DNA from: Ignavibacteriota bacterium
Lineage (GTDB): Bacteria; Bacteroidota; Ignavibacteria; UBA10030; SZUA-254
DNA length: 64,000 nt
Assembly (NCBI GenBank): GCA_025358305.1
Contig: JANYJZ010000037.1
Coordinates: 1 to 64,000, forward strand
Direction: 5' to 3'
Below, in pieces: positions 1 to 9,316 of the stretch; the first letter of the stretch is position 1, and each line of letters starts with the position of its first letter. The notes under the pieces are model-generated. The model had not been told where the DNA came from. It ran no database searches and was given only the letters and a program-made list of their open reading frames with translations. A program made the translations under genes and the position numbers.

Positions 1-299
1 AGCGCTTCCGCCTTGACGGTCGGATCGGTCGTCTTTGCGGCGGCGTTGCGGTACTGTTCGGCCGCCTCGTCGAAGCGGTCCTGTTTGTAGAGCGCGTCGC
101 CGAGGTTGAACGGCCCGTGGAGGGTTTCTTTGTTCTTCTCGAGCGACTTCCGGTAGTTCACCTCGGCGTCGGCGTATTTGCCCGACTCATAGAGGCGGTT
201 CCCGTCCCGGAGGAGCGAACGGTCGGATTGCCCAAAGAGCGATCCGGCCGCCGCGATCACCGCGGCGAGGATTACGACAATTTTCTGAGAATATTCCAT
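1..299 (-). CDS. batC: BatC-like TPR protein (3' end outside window)
   Basis: The gene starts near 299 (an in-frame ATG at 311 is an alternative) and runs off the left edge, so only about 99 residues are visible. The start MEYSQKIVVILAAVIAAAG followed by SLFGQ reads as a signal peptide. Two TPR-like helical pairs follow, with the pattern GNRLYESGKYADAEVNYRKS and then FNLGDALYKQDRFDEAAEQY. It overlaps the end of batB by about 28 bp and is last of the visible Bat operon. In Bacteroidota, BatC is the periplasmic TPR partner of the VWA proteins BatA and BatB in the aerotolerance cluster. The name rests on position and TPR content. Neither candidate start has a clear SD. Confidence 0.72.
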   Translation of the reverse strand, partial: MEYSQKIVVILAAVIAAAGSLFGQSDRSLLRDGNRLYESGKYADAEVNYRKSLEKNKETLHGPFNLGDALYKQDRFDEAAEQYRNAAAKTTDPTVKAEA

Positions 300-1309
300 C
301 GTGAGAGCCATGTCGTTTTACGGTCTGAGAGAAAGAACTCCAGCAGCAGGAGCAACAGCGCCGGTAGGAGAAAGTACTGAAATCGGTCTTCAAATTCAGT
401 GAAGAGCTTCGCGCCGTATTCCTTCTTTTCCATCGTCTCGATCTCCTTGAAGATGGCGTCGAGCTCGTTCTGCTGGTTCGTGGCGCGGATGAATTTCCCC
501 CCGCCGGCGTCGGCGATCTCCTGGAGGGCGCGTTCGTCGAGCTTCGTGAGAATAACATTTCCCTCGTTGTCCTTCTTGAATCCGGTCTGCACCTCGTTCT
601 GGTAGATGGGGATCGGCGCGCCTTCCGGCGAGCCCATGCCGATCGTATGGACGATGACGCCGTCGGCCCGGCATTCCTTCGCCGCCGCGATCGCGTCGTC
701 CTCGTGGTTCTCGCCGTCGGTGATGAGGACGATGACCTTGTACTTCTTCACCTCGGCGAGGAACGACTTCATCGAGAGCCGCAGCGCGGAGCCGATGGCC
801 GTCCCGGGGACGGGTACGACGTCGACGTCGATCGTACCGAGAATGAGCCTGCCGGCGGAGTAGTCGGTCGTCAAGGGGAGCTGGAGATAGGCGTCTCCGG
901 CGAACACGACGAGCCCCACACGGTCATTCTGGAGCTTGTCGAACATCCGCGAGATCTCCTGCTTCGCGCTCTCGAGCCTGTTCGGCTTGATGTCCTCCGC
1001 CTTCATGCTGTTGGAGACGTCCAATGCGATCATGATGTCGACCCCTTCGCGCTTCACTTCTTCAAGCTTCGTACCGATCTGGGGGTTCGAGATACCCAGG
1101 ATCACCAGCGCGAGCGCCGAAAAGAGGAGCGCGAATTTCAACGCGCGCTTGTACCGGCCGGAACCGGGCATGAGCTGCGCGAGAAGTTCTGGGTTGCCGA
1201 AGCGGTCAAGAGACCGCCGTCGCGCCCTGAGCGCCCACCAGAACAATACCGCCAGGAGCGGCAGGGCCGCCAGTGCGTAGAGAACCTCGATATAGGCGAA
1301 CTTTATCAT
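272..1309 (-). CDS. batB: BatB-like von Willebrand A domain membrane protein
   Basis: This 345-residue protein begins with an N-terminal membrane segment (VLYALAALPLLAVLFWWALR), has a second near residues 58-74, carries a VWA domain and ends with a membrane helix near residue 315 (FLLPALLLLLLEFFL). The MIDAS motif is visible as DVSNSMKAED, followed by the conserved TDGENHEDD. BatA and BatB are paired VWA membrane proteins of the Bacteroidota aerotolerance operon, thought to assemble a periplasmic or membrane complex helped by the MoxR ATPase. It starts 2 bp after the batA stop and overlaps batC, so the operon is probably translationally coupled. BatA and BatB are assigned by order only. Confidence 0.85.
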   Translation of the reverse strand: MIKFAYIEVLYALAALPLLAVLFWWALRARRRSLDRFGNPELLAQLMPGSGRYKRALKFALLFSALALVILGISNPQIGTKLEEVKREGVDIMIALDVSNSMKAEDIKPNRLESAKQEISRMFDKLQNDRVGLVVFAGDAYLQLPLTTDYSAGRLILGTIDVDVVPVPGTAIGSALRLSMKSFLAEVKKYKVIVLITDGENHEDDAIAAAKECRADGVIVHTIGMGSPEGAPIPIYQNEVQTGFKKDNEGNVILTKLDERALQEIADAGGGKFIRATNQQNELDAIFKEIETMEKKEYGAKLFTEFEDRFQYFLLPALLLLLLEFFLSDRKTTWLSRWNILRKLS

Positions 1310-1311
1310 TG

Positions 1312-2304
1312 TCAGGGAACGGAGCGGAAGATTGTCTGTCCAAGAAGCACTTCAAGAAGCAGCAACAGCCCGCCAAGTGACGCGGCGGCGTAGAATTCTT
1401 CGCTGTGTCGTCGAAACTGGGTCACTTCGATCTTCGTCTTCTCAAGCCGGTCGATCTCGTCATAGATGGCCTTAAGCTTCTTGTTGTCGGTGGCGCGGAA
1501 GTACTGTCCGCCCGTCTGCGATGCGATCTTTTGAAGAAGCGCCTCGTCGATCTCCACCGGAATGTTCTGGTACTGCACGCCGAACGGCGTCTGAACCGGG
1601 TAGGGCGCTGTCCCCATCGTGCCGACGCCGATCGTGTAGACCCGGATGCCGAACGATTGCGCGATCCCGGCGGCGGTCATGGGGTCGATGAATCCGCGGT
1701 TGTTCACGCCGTCGGTCAGCAGGATGATCACGCGGCTCTTCGCCTTGCTGTCCTTCAGGCGGCTCACCGATGTCGCAAGACCCATGCCGATGGCGGTTCC
1801 GTCCTCGACCATGCCGGCCTTCACATCCTTCAATAAATTGAGCACGACCGCATGGTCGAGCGTCAGCGGGCACTGCGTGAAGCTTTCACCCGCGAAAATG
1901 ACGAGCGCGACGCGGTCGTTCTCGCGTCCGTTCACGAAGTCGCTCACGACGCGCTTCGCCGCCTCGATGCGGTTCGGACGGAAGTCCTCCGCGAGCATGC
2001 TGCCGGAGATGTCGGTCGCCAGTACGATATCGATCCCCTCGGTCGTCACGTTCTCGCCGTGCGAGGTCGACTGGGGACGCGCGACGGCGACGATGAAGCA
2101 GACGGTCGACAGGACCCGGAATACGATTAACAGATGCCGCATCCGCTGCCGCCAGCTCCTGGGTGCCAGGTGGAACGGCATCACGGACGAGACCTGGAGG
2201 TCGACGAGCTGGCGCTTCTCCTTGCGCCAGTACCACCACGCCATGACCGGAACGACCGCCAGGAGGAAGAGGTATTCGGGGTTCGCGAAGGTCACGTCCA
2301 TCAT
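1312..2304 (-). CDS. batA: BatA-like von Willebrand A domain membrane protein
   Basis: A 330-residue protein with an N-terminal membrane helix (YLFLLAVVPVMAWWYW), a second around residues 58-75, a VWA domain and a C-terminal helix. The MIDAS sequence DISGSMLAEDFRPNR and the later LTDGVNNRGF are intact, so metal binding is expected. Start codons at 2304 and 2301 are consecutive ATGs; the first overlaps the TGA of the upstream gene in an ATGA arrangement. In Bacteroides fragilis-type Bat operons, this gene and its paralogue batB are needed for oxygen tolerance; here the role is inferred from operon structure. Confidence 0.87.
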   Translation of the reverse strand: MMDVTFANPEYLFLLAVVPVMAWWYWRKEKRQLVDLQVSSVMPFHLAPRSWRQRMRHLLIVFRVLSTVCFIVAVARPQSTSHGENVTTEGIDIVLATDISGSMLAEDFRPNRIEAAKRVVSDFVNGRENDRVALVIFAGESFTQCPLTLDHAVVLNLLKDVKAGMVEDGTAIGMGLATSVSRLKDSKAKSRVIILLTDGVNNRGFIDPMTAAGIAQSFGIRVYTIGVGTMGTAPYPVQTPFGVQYQNIPVEIDEALLQKIASQTGGQYFRATDNKKLKAIYDEIDRLEKTKIEVTQFRRHSEEFYAAASLGGLLLLLEVLLGQTIFRSVP

Positions 2305-3281
2305 GCGCTGAGCTCCGTCGGTTGAGGTTCCGGGGCCTTTGGTTCCTCGCGTTCGATCGTCGACTCCACAAAGGTCTTTGCCGATGCAATGCTTGCGTCG
2401 TGTTCCTCTTTCGGAGGCTCGAACTTCGCGAACTTCACGAGATCGGCCCGGACGAGCATCGTGCGGAGATGCGCGGTCGTTTCCTTGGGCAGTTCGGCGA
2501 TCGTCGATGACGAAAGGACCTCATCGGACGTCTGTTCCAATGCCATCACATGAAATCGCAGTTCGATGTACGCCCGGACGATCTCCGTGACGCGCGAATG
2601 GAACTCCTTGATCTTGCCTCGCTGCCAGAGGTGGTCGGCTTCGAGCGCATTAAGTTGTTCCAGGGCGAGCTCGTGCGGGGGCCGCGGAGGCGCGACCGGG
2701 ATGATGCTCTCTCCGCGCTTGCGCTTCTTCCGAATGTAGAGGAAGAGCCAGACAAGGCCGGCGACGAGGAGTACGCCGAGGAGATACGGCAGGATCTCCA
2801 TGAAGCTCAATGGGAGCGAAAGGGGCGGCTTGATATCCTTGATCGCGAGGCTCGTGTCGACGGCGACGCCGTGGACGAGCACCGAGAACGGCTGCGTTGC
2901 GGCGTATTTCCGGGCAGTATCGGCGCCGACCATGTAGGGTATCCTTACCGCGGGGAACTGGAAACTGCCGGAATCGAACGCCGTCACTGTCAGGAGCGTG
3001 CGCTCGAGCGTCCCGCCGTCGTTTTGGGCCGCCGACGGCGCAGTTCCGCGCTTCACAAGGTCGAAGCCTGGGATCGAGTCTGGGAGCTCCGGCGCACCGA
3101 GGACGACATTCCCGGGGTGAAGCACCTCAATAGAGACGTTAAGCCAGTCGCCGACAGTGATCGTATTCGTATCGACCTTCGCGACGGCCGTGACCGTCTG
3201 CGCGTCCGCTCCGCTCCCGAAGAGGAAGAGGAGAACGGCGCAGAGAATCGCGGTCCGGAAATGTCGGAGCGCCGTCACCAT
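2301..3281 (-). CDS. Signal-peptide, single-pass membrane protein of the Bat operon (BatD-N/DUF4381-like)
   Basis: The start at 3281 (MVTALRHFRTAILCAVLLF) gives a signal peptide ending near GADA; upstream in-frame codons are overlap with the DUF58 gene and were excluded. Residues ~25-170 form a beta-rich periplasmic domain resembling the repeat of BatD (oxygen-tolerance) proteins. One membrane helix (ILPYLLGVLLVAGLVWLFLY) is followed by RKKRKRG and a helical cytoplasmic tail of about 120 residues rich in Glu, Ala and Leu. The start overlaps the DUF58 stop by 7 bp and the stop overlaps batA by 4 bp. The gene sits where Bat operons usually carry a short hypothetical gene between DUF58 and batA. 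Function is inferred only. Confidence 0.7.
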   Translation of the reverse strand: MVTALRHFRTAILCAVLLFLFGSGADAQTVTAVAKVDTNTITVGDWLNVSIEVLHPGNVVLGAPELPDSIPGFDLVKRGTAPSAAQNDGGTLERTLLTVTAFDSGSFQFPAVRIPYMVGADTARKYAATQPFSVLVHGVAVDTSLAIKDIKPPLSLPLSFMEILPYLLGVLLVAGLVWLFLYIRKKRKRGESIIPVAPPRPPHELALEQLNALEADHLWQRGKIKEFHSRVTEIVRAYIELRFHVMALEQTSDEVLSSSTIAELPKETTAHLRTMLVRADLVKFAKFEPPKEEHDASIASAKTFVESTIEREEPKAPEPQPTELSA

Positions 3282-4153
3282 CGCTTCTCCCGGATCCTGA
3301 AGAACGCCATGAGGGGAGTGATATACGATTGATCGATGCGGACATCGACGCTGTCGACGCCGCTTCGCCGGAAGAGCCGCGTCCGGACATCCTGCCGCTC
3401 CTTCCACCATCGGTTGTACTGAGAACGCACGGCGGCGCTGCTCGTGTCGACCCAGAGCGACTCGCCCGATTCGGCGTCTCTGAGCCGCATGAGGCCGACC
3501 GGGACAAGATCGCCCTCCCGAGGATCGAGGAGCCGGACGCCGATGAGATCGTGCTTCTTCGCAGCGATCTTCAACGCGTCCTCGTATCCGTCGTCGAGAA
3601 AATCGGAGATGAGGAATGCGATCGAGCGCTTCTTGATGGCGCTCGTGAGGTAGCGCAGGCCTTCGGTGATGCTCGTCTTGCGGTGGACGGGCTCAAAATT
3701 GAGTACCTCCCGGACGATGCGCAGGATGTGGCTTCGGCCCTTCTTCGGCGGGATGAATTTCTCCACGATGTCGCTAAAGAAGATCACGCCCACCTTGTCG
3801 TTGTTCTGGAGCGCGGAGAACGCCAAGACGGCGCAGAGTTCGGCGGCGACCTCTTTTTTGAGCTGCAGTGCGGTCCCGAACTCGCCCGAGCCGCTCACGT
3901 CGACGACGAGCATGACGGTGAGCTCGCGTTCCTCCTCGAATACCTTGACGAACGGGTGGTTGAACCGAGCCGAGACGTTCCAGTCGATCGTGCGGATGTC
4001 GTCGCCGAACTGGTACTCACGCACCTCGCTGAAGGCCATGCCGCGGCCCTTGAAGACGGAGTGGTACTCGCCCGAGAAGATCTGATTCACCAGTCCCTTC
4101 GTGCGAATCTCGATCTTGCGTACTTTTTTTATGAGTTCAGCGGTTTCCATCAA
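3275..4153 (-). CDS. DUF58 domain protein of the Bat operon
   Basis: A 292-residue cytoplasmic protein. The DUF58 signature is FSEVREYQFGDDIRTIDWN near residues 42-60, followed by a VWA-like fold with VVDVSGSGEFGT, a MIDAS-like site. DUF58 genes lie almost invariably beside moxR-family ATPases, and the two proteins are believed to act together in a chaperone or metal-insertion-like role. The gene begins 32 bp after moxR and its stop overlaps the next gene by 7 bp. Two ATGs in tandem (MM) leave the exact start open by one codon. Confidence 0.87.
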   Translation of the reverse strand: MMETAELIKKVRKIEIRTKGLVNQIFSGEYHSVFKGRGMAFSEVREYQFGDDIRTIDWNVSARFNHPFVKVFEEERELTVMLVVDVSGSGEFGTALQLKKEVAAELCAVLAFSALQNNDKVGVIFFSDIVEKFIPPKKGRSHILRIVREVLNFEPVHRKTSITEGLRYLTSAIKKRSIAFLISDFLDDGYEDALKIAAKKHDLIGVRLLDPREGDLVPVGLMRLRDAESGESLWVDTSSAAVRSQYNRWWKERQDVRTRLFRRSGVDSVDVRIDQSYITPLMAFFRIREKRW

Positions 4154-4185
4154 GTCATTTTCTTTCCCTGGAGCGGGAAACGATG

Positions 4186-5172
<987 letters not shown>

Positions 5173-5259
5173 GGGGTACCCTTTTTGTTATGAACACGAC
5201 AATGGGGATAAATAATTCTTTTGCGGCGCGCTGCGGGGGCGTGCTGCGCTCGTTCGACG

Positions 5260-6894
5260 CTACATCTTCTCCGGCGCGGAAATACCAAGGATCGTGAAAC
5301 CGTTCCCGAGGACGCACTTCGTCGCCTCGCACAGGCCCATCCGGGCGGCCATGAGCTCCAGGTCATCCGTGACGACGCGGTGAGCGTGGTAGAACGCGTG
5401 GAATCTTCCTGCGGCATCGTGGAGATATTCTGCGAGGCGGTGCGGCTCGTACGCGGAAGCGCACGAGGCGACGACATCGGGAAACGTAATGAGCATTTTA
5501 ATGAGTTCCAATTCTTCCGGCTCTCTTAGTAACGAAAAATTCCGCGAAATGTTGCGCCCCTCCGTCTGGGTTCCGGCGTGCCGGACGATGCTCGCGATCC
5601 GAGCGTACGCGTACTGGAGGTAGTAGACGGGGTTCTCCTCCGACTGCTCCTTGGCGAGCTTAAGGTCGAAATTCAGGTGGCTGTTGATCCCCCGCATAAG
5701 GAAGAAGTACCGGACGACGTCCGCGCTCACCTCGTCCATGAGCTGATCCAAGGTAATGTAGTTCGCCTTCCGCGTCGACATCTTCACCACCTCGCCCCCC
5801 TGGACGATCGTGACGAACTGGTGGATCAGGACCTTCACCTTCGCGTCGTCGAACCCCAAGGCCTTCACGGCCGCCAGGACATCGGGGTACGTCGCGATGT
5901 GGTCGGCCCCGAGGACGTCGATGATGAGGTCGAACCCCCGGCGGAACTTCTCCCGGTGGTAGGCGATGTCGGGAAGCCGGTAGGTCGGCTCGCCGGTGCT
6001 CTTGACGATGACCTTGTCCTTCTCCAACCCGAGCGCCGACGTCTTGAACCAGAGGGCTCCCTCCTGCTCGTAGGCGAGCCCTTTCGCCTTGAGCTCGTCA
6101 ATGACCGCTTGTACTTTGCCCGACTCGTAGAGCGTATGTTCGTTATAGAAGACGTCGAACGCCACACCGAGCCTCTTAAGGGATCCCTTGATGTTCTCGA
6201 AGATCTCCTCTTCCGCCCGGGCCTTGAACCGGCCTTCCGCCGGTTCCTCTTTGAGGGTGTCGCCGCATTCCGCTTTGAGATGCTGGGCGATCTCGCGGAT
6301 GTACTCCCCCTGATAGTAGTCTTCGGGGAACGCCTGCGCGGGAACGCCGATCTCTTCGAGGTACCGCAGACGCACCGAGTCGCCCAGGACGCGCATCTGG
6401 CGGCCGGCGTTGTTGAAGTAATATTCTCTGGTCACGTCGAAGTTCGCCCACTCGAGGAGCCGGGAGACCGTGTCGCCGAACACCGCTCCGCGCCCGTGCC
6501 CGACGGTCAAAGGACCTGTCGGATTGGCGCTCACGAACTCGACCTGCGTCTTTCGCCGGCGGCCGACATCAACGCGTCCGAAGCTTGGTCCGGATGCGAG
6601 GATCTCGGCGAGCGCATTCTGATAATAGTCCCTCGTGAACCGGAAATTGATGAAGCCGGGCCCCGCGATATCGACGCCCGCGATGCGCTTCGGGTCCAGG
6701 TCGAGATGATCGACGATCGTCTGGGCAAGCTTGCGCGGCGGAACGCCGAGGACCTTCGAAGCGACCATGGCGACGTTCGTCGTCAGGTCTCCGTGTTCGG
6801 CGATCTTCGGCTTCTCAAACGTGGGGACAACGGAATCGGGGCACCCCGCAAGCGTGAGGCTCGCGAGGACCTTGTCGCGCAAATACTGTTTCAT
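5260..6894 (-). CDS. argS: Arginyl-tRNA synthetase
   Basis: A 544-residue class I aminoacyl-tRNA synthetase that charges tRNA-Arg in the cytoplasm. The N-terminal Add-1 domain covers residues 1-90. The ANPTGPLTVGHGRGAVFGD stretch contains the HIGH-like site, and ADHIATYPDVLAAVKALG is a conserved ArgS block. VVKMSTRKANYITLDQLMDE is the KMSKS-like loop, with the second lysine replaced, as in many bacterial ArgS. The C-terminal DALR anticodon domain ends at ILGISAPEKM. It starts with an ATG overlapping the TGA of rsfS (ATGA), so the pair is co-translated. Confidence 0.96.
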   Translation of the reverse strand: MKQYLRDKVLASLTLAGCPDSVVPTFEKPKIAEHGDLTTNVAMVASKVLGVPPRKLAQTIVDHLDLDPKRIAGVDIAGPGFINFRFTRDYYQNALAEILASGPSFGRVDVGRRRKTQVEFVSANPTGPLTVGHGRGAVFGDTVSRLLEWANFDVTREYYFNNAGRQMRVLGDSVRLRYLEEIGVPAQAFPEDYYQGEYIREIAQHLKAECGDTLKEEPAEGRFKARAEEEIFENIKGSLKRLGVAFDVFYNEHTLYESGKVQAVIDELKAKGLAYEQEGALWFKTSALGLEKDKVIVKSTGEPTYRLPDIAYHREKFRRGFDLIIDVLGADHIATYPDVLAAVKALGFDDAKVKVLIHQFVTIVQGGEVVKMSTRKANYITLDQLMDEVSADVVRYFFLMRGINSHLNFDLKLAKEQSEENPVYYLQYAYARIASIVRHAGTQTEGRNISRNFSLLREPEELELIKMLITFPDVVASCASAYEPHRLAEYLHDAAGRFHAFYHAHRVVTDDLELMAARMGLCEATKCVLGNGFTILGISAPEKM

Positions 6895-7397
6895 TTCGCC
6901 TTGGCGACCCGCGGCTTCCGGGCGGGTGCCGATGTTGCGGTCTTGGGTTTCACTGCCTTGGCCTTGACGGCCTTGGCTTTCACGGGCTTGGCCTTGACGG
7001 CCTTCACCTTGGCGGGCTTCGCTTTTGCAGCCTTTGCTTTCGGCGCGACGGGCTCATCGACGACGACCTCGGATTTCGCATCGCCCCAGAGCTTCTCGAG
7101 GCCATAGAACTTCCGGGCTTCTCTGTGGAAGACGTGGACGACGACGTCGACATAATCGAGGAGCACCCACTGGCGTTCCGTGAGCCCTTCCCGGTGCCAC
7201 GCCTGGACGCCGGCTTGGTCCATGCCGTCGGTGATGGCGTCGGCGATCGCCTTAACCTGCGTGTCGGAATCCCCCGAGCAGATGACGAAGAAGTCCGCCA
7301 TGTCGGTCACTTTCCGAAGGTCCATGATGGTCACGTCCGCCGCCTTCTTGGTCAGCGCGAAGAGCGCTGTCTTCTTTGCGAGTATCTTTGGTGTCAA
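6891..7397 (-). CDS. rsfS: Ribosomal silencing factor RsfS with Lys/Ala-rich tail
   Basis: Residues 1-115 match the Iojap/RsfS family: VTIMDLRKVTDMADFFVICS, SDTQVKAIADAI and GLTERQWVLLDYVDVVVHVF are typical. RsfS binds uL14 (L14) and blocks joining of the 50S and 30S subunits in poor growth conditions. The start is TTG, supported by AGGAG 5 nt upstream and no competing ATG. After residue ~120 there is an extra tail of about 45 residues made of KAK/AVKAKPVK repeats, absent from standard RsfS (about 105-130 residues). The gene overlaps argS by 4 bp. Confidence 0.92.
   Translation of the reverse strand: MTPKILAKKTALFALTKKAADVTIMDLRKVTDMADFFVICSGDSDTQVKAIADAITDGMDQAGVQAWHREGLTERQWVLLDYVDVVVHVFHREARKFYGLEKLWGDAKSEVVVDEPVAPKAKAAKAKPAKVKAVKAKPVKAKAVKAKAVKPKTATSAPARKPRVAKAK
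6940..7040. repeat. Imperfect tandem repeats coding the Lys/Ala-rich RsfS tail
   Basis: On the plus strand the blocks GGCCTTGACGGCCTTGGCTT and close variants recur every 12-30 nt between about 6950 and 7035. They encode the repeated (A/V)KAKPVK units of the rsfS tail. The repeat is coding and in frame, so it probably arose by slippage-type expansion within the gene. Confidence 0.6.
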
Positions 7398-7414
7398 CGA
7401 GTCTCCTCTAGAGG

Positions 7415-7894
7415 TTAATGTCCCACGCGGAGCGACGGGTAGTCCGCTCCGATGATGACGGATACATCTACGAAATAATCCTGATTTATTTGCTGCACGA
7501 CGTTCTTTTCGACGACGCCGAGCGCTGCCGCCACCCGGCGCGCGAGCGCGAGGTCGCCGACGCGGTCGACCACCAGGGTCTGCGCCACGTTGAACGTCTT
7601 GTAGTTCTTCAATTCCACGACGTCGAACCCGTTGGTCCGGAGGAAGCTCGTGAACTTCACCCCTACGCCCTTCGCCCCGCAGCCGTTGAGGACGTCAAGC
7701 TGGATGACCTTCGCCGGCCTCGCCGGGGCCGTCTCCGGCGGGGGGACCGCCGGGCTCTTCGCGAGGAACGCGTACGAGAAGTAGCAGACCGCCCCCAGCA
7801 TGCAGACGATGAGCACGTTGAGGCCCGCCTTCAGGACCGAGCGCGTCTTTTTCGGCGCGGGATGTTCGGGGTGTTGGTGTTGGTCGTTTTCCAT
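7415..7894 (-). CDS. Membrane-anchored LytR_C-domain protein
   Basis: A 159-residue protein. Residues 1-20 are polar with HQHPEHP and a basic KKTR, then one membrane helix (VLIVCMLGAVCYFSYAFLA) and an exported domain. VIQLDVLNGCGAKGVGVKFT and FDVVELKNYKTFNVAQTLVV are the hallmarks of the LytR C-terminal domain, normally the tail of LytR-CpsA-Psr cell-wall ligases. Here it stands alone, without the LCP catalytic domain. It lies 17 bp before rsfS and could be co-transcribed with it. The ATG sits only 5 nt after the T-run of an upstream terminator and has no visible SD, so the start is not firm. Role in envelope biology is inference. Confidence 0.75.
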   Translation of the reverse strand: MENDQHQHPEHPAPKKTRSVLKAGLNVLIVCMLGAVCYFSYAFLAKSPAVPPPETAPARPAKVIQLDVLNGCGAKGVGVKFTSFLRTNGFDVVELKNYKTFNVAQTLVVDRVGDLALARRVAAALGVVEKNVVQQINQDYFVDVSVIIGADYPSLRVGH

Positions 7895-7898
7895 AGAG

Positions 7899-7941
7899 AA
7901 AAAAAATCGAGTTAGCCTTCCCCCACAGGGAGACTAACTCG
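7899..7941 (-). terminator. Intrinsic terminator of the 7995-8477 gene
   Basis: Read on the minus strand, CGAGTTAG (7941-7934) pairs with CTAACTCG (7915-7908) around an inner TCCC/GGGA stem. The hairpin is followed at once by eight T (7906-7899). This is a textbook Rho-independent terminator directly downstream of the small secreted-protein gene. It also separates that gene from the LytR_C gene. Confidence 0.88.
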
Positions 7942-7994
7942 GGAGTATGTCAAACAGCGGTGAACGCACACATGAGCATCGAACCAGCGCTTAC

Positions 7995-8477
7995 TCATTC
8001 CCCCCAGCGGTGATCGCTGAACGGAGAGTCGTACCAGCCGAAGCGGCCGTACGGGTTGCGCTGATACTGCAGGGAGATCATGAAGTCGTGCGACGGCCGG
8101 TAATTGAGCTCTGCGCGGCTCAGGAAGATACCGTTAAGACTGCTTTGAGCGACGTTCCCGTACTGGCCGAAGGGAGACCCCTGGAGCGTGACATCCATTC
8201 GGACGTCGAGCGGGTCGGCGATCTTGTAGAACATGCTGTTCGTGTAGTCCGCGATCGAGAGCCCCTGTCCGCCAGAGGTGATGAAACTCATCCCGACGCT
8301 GTGATGCATCCTGAAGTTCTCAGCGTTGAGGAGGCCGAAAAAGCTTGTGATACCTGCCGAAGGGTGGATCAAGGACCGGGAGGCGCTCATATCCTCCTGA
8401 GCCTGGGTCTTCAACTGCGCGGAAAGAGGAACGCTCACACACAACAGCGCGATAACAACCGCAAACGCCCATTTCAT
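7995..8477 (-). CDS. Small secreted protein of unknown function
   Basis: I do not recognise the family. The ATG at 8477 is preferred over an upstream in-frame GTG (8492) because AAAGG lies 7 nt before it. The 160-residue product starts with a clear signal peptide (MKWAFAVVIALLCVSVPLSA, then Q). The mature part is rich in aromatic and small residues with alternating patterns (MHHSVGMSFITSGGQGLSIA, YRPSHDFMISLQYQRNPYGR) that look like outer-membrane or surface beta strands. It has its own strong promoter (8505-8533) and terminator (7899-7941), so it is a monocistronic, probably well expressed unit. Confidence 0.72.
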   Translation of the reverse strand: MKWAFAVVIALLCVSVPLSAQLKTQAQEDMSASRSLIHPSAGITSFFGLLNAENFRMHHSVGMSFITSGGQGLSIADYTNSMFYKIADPLDVRMDVTLQGSPFGQYGNVAQSSLNGIFLSRAELNYRPSHDFMISLQYQRNPYGRFGWYDSPFSDHRWGE

Positions 8478-8504
8478 GCCAGAACCTTTCACTTTTCCTT
8501 CATA

Positions 8505-8533
8505 ATAATACAGAAAAAGAGGCTGAGAGTCAA
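8505..8533 (-). promoter_or_regulatory. Sigma-70-type promoter for the 7995-8477 gene
   Basis: On the minus strand TTGACT (8533-8528) is followed by a 17-nt spacer and TATTAT (8510-8505). The predicted transcription start near 8498 leaves a 21-nt leader containing the AAAGG ribosome-binding site of the downstream ATG at 8477. Confidence 0.7.
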
Positions 8534-8537
8534 ACCA

Positions 8538-9308
8538 TCACCCGGGCAGCCGGCGCTGCATGACTCGTCGGGCCTCCTCGAGCTGCGCCAGGTCGTTGAT
8601 GCCCATAACTTCAATTGCGTCAATGACTTTCACCGCCGAAACGAGCCATGTATTCTTCCAGAACGATTCAAAGACGTCGGTGAGATAATACTCCCCCTGG
8701 GCGTTGTTCGGCTTGAGCTCCTGAAGGCAGGCGAAGAGCTTTTCCTTCTCGAAGAGGTAGATGCCGGAATTGATCTCCGTGATGGCGAGCTCCTTCTTCG
8801 AGGCGTCCTTGTGCTCGACGATCTTCTGCACCGAGTCGTCGCTGTTCCTGACGATACGGCCGTAGCCGGTAGGATCCTCGAGCTCGGCCGTCAGGATCGT
8901 CGCGGATGCGCCGGTCGCGCGGTGATACCCGAGGAGCGCGCGGGCGGTCTTCTCCGTTAGGAGCGGCACGTCGCCGGAAAGGACGAGGACGTCCCCGTCG
9001 AACTCCATAAGCTGGGCGGTCGTCTGCATGATGGCATGGCCGGTCCCTTTCTGCTCGTTCTGCTCCGCAAACTCCACGGCCGGGAAGACGGCCGAGATCC
9101 GCGCCATGACGGATTCCTTCTGATGGCCGACGATGAGAAGGATCCGTTGGGCCTGGAGCTTCATCGCGAGGTCGACGACGTACTCCACCATGGGCTTTCC
9201 TTCGATCTCGTGCATCACCTTCGCCATTTCGGGGTTCTTCATCCGGGTCCCCTTCCCGGCGGCCATGATGGCAACGGCCAGCTGCGGTGTCTTTATCGGA
9301 TCGGGCAT
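8538..9308 (-). CDS. GlmU-type N-acetylglucosamine-1-phosphate uridylyltransferase, pyrophosphorylase domain only
   Basis: The 256-residue protein has the nucleotidyltransferase signature MAAGKGTRMKNPEMAKVMHE near residue 15, EQNEQKGTGHAI for uridine contact, VLVLSGDVPLL for the metal-binding aspartate, and INSGIYLFEKEKL. These match the N-terminal half of GlmU, which makes UDP-GlcNAc for peptidoglycan and LPS. The C-terminal left-handed beta-helix acetyltransferase domain (normally to about 450 residues) is missing and the reading frame ends cleanly. The acetyl transfer must be done elsewhere, or the enzyme activates another sugar. It sits 8 bp downstream of panC. Confidence 0.85.
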   Translation of the reverse strand: MPDPIKTPQLAVAIMAAGKGTRMKNPEMAKVMHEIEGKPMVEYVVDLAMKLQAQRILLIVGHQKESVMARISAVFPAVEFAEQNEQKGTGHAIMQTTAQLMEFDGDVLVLSGDVPLLTEKTARALLGYHRATGASATILTAELEDPTGYGRIVRNSDDSVQKIVEHKDASKKELAITEINSGIYLFEKEKLFACLQELKPNNAQGEYYLTDVFESFWKNTWLVSAVKVIDAIEVMGINDLAQLEEARRVMQRRLPG

Positions 9309-9316
9309 ATGGTCGG

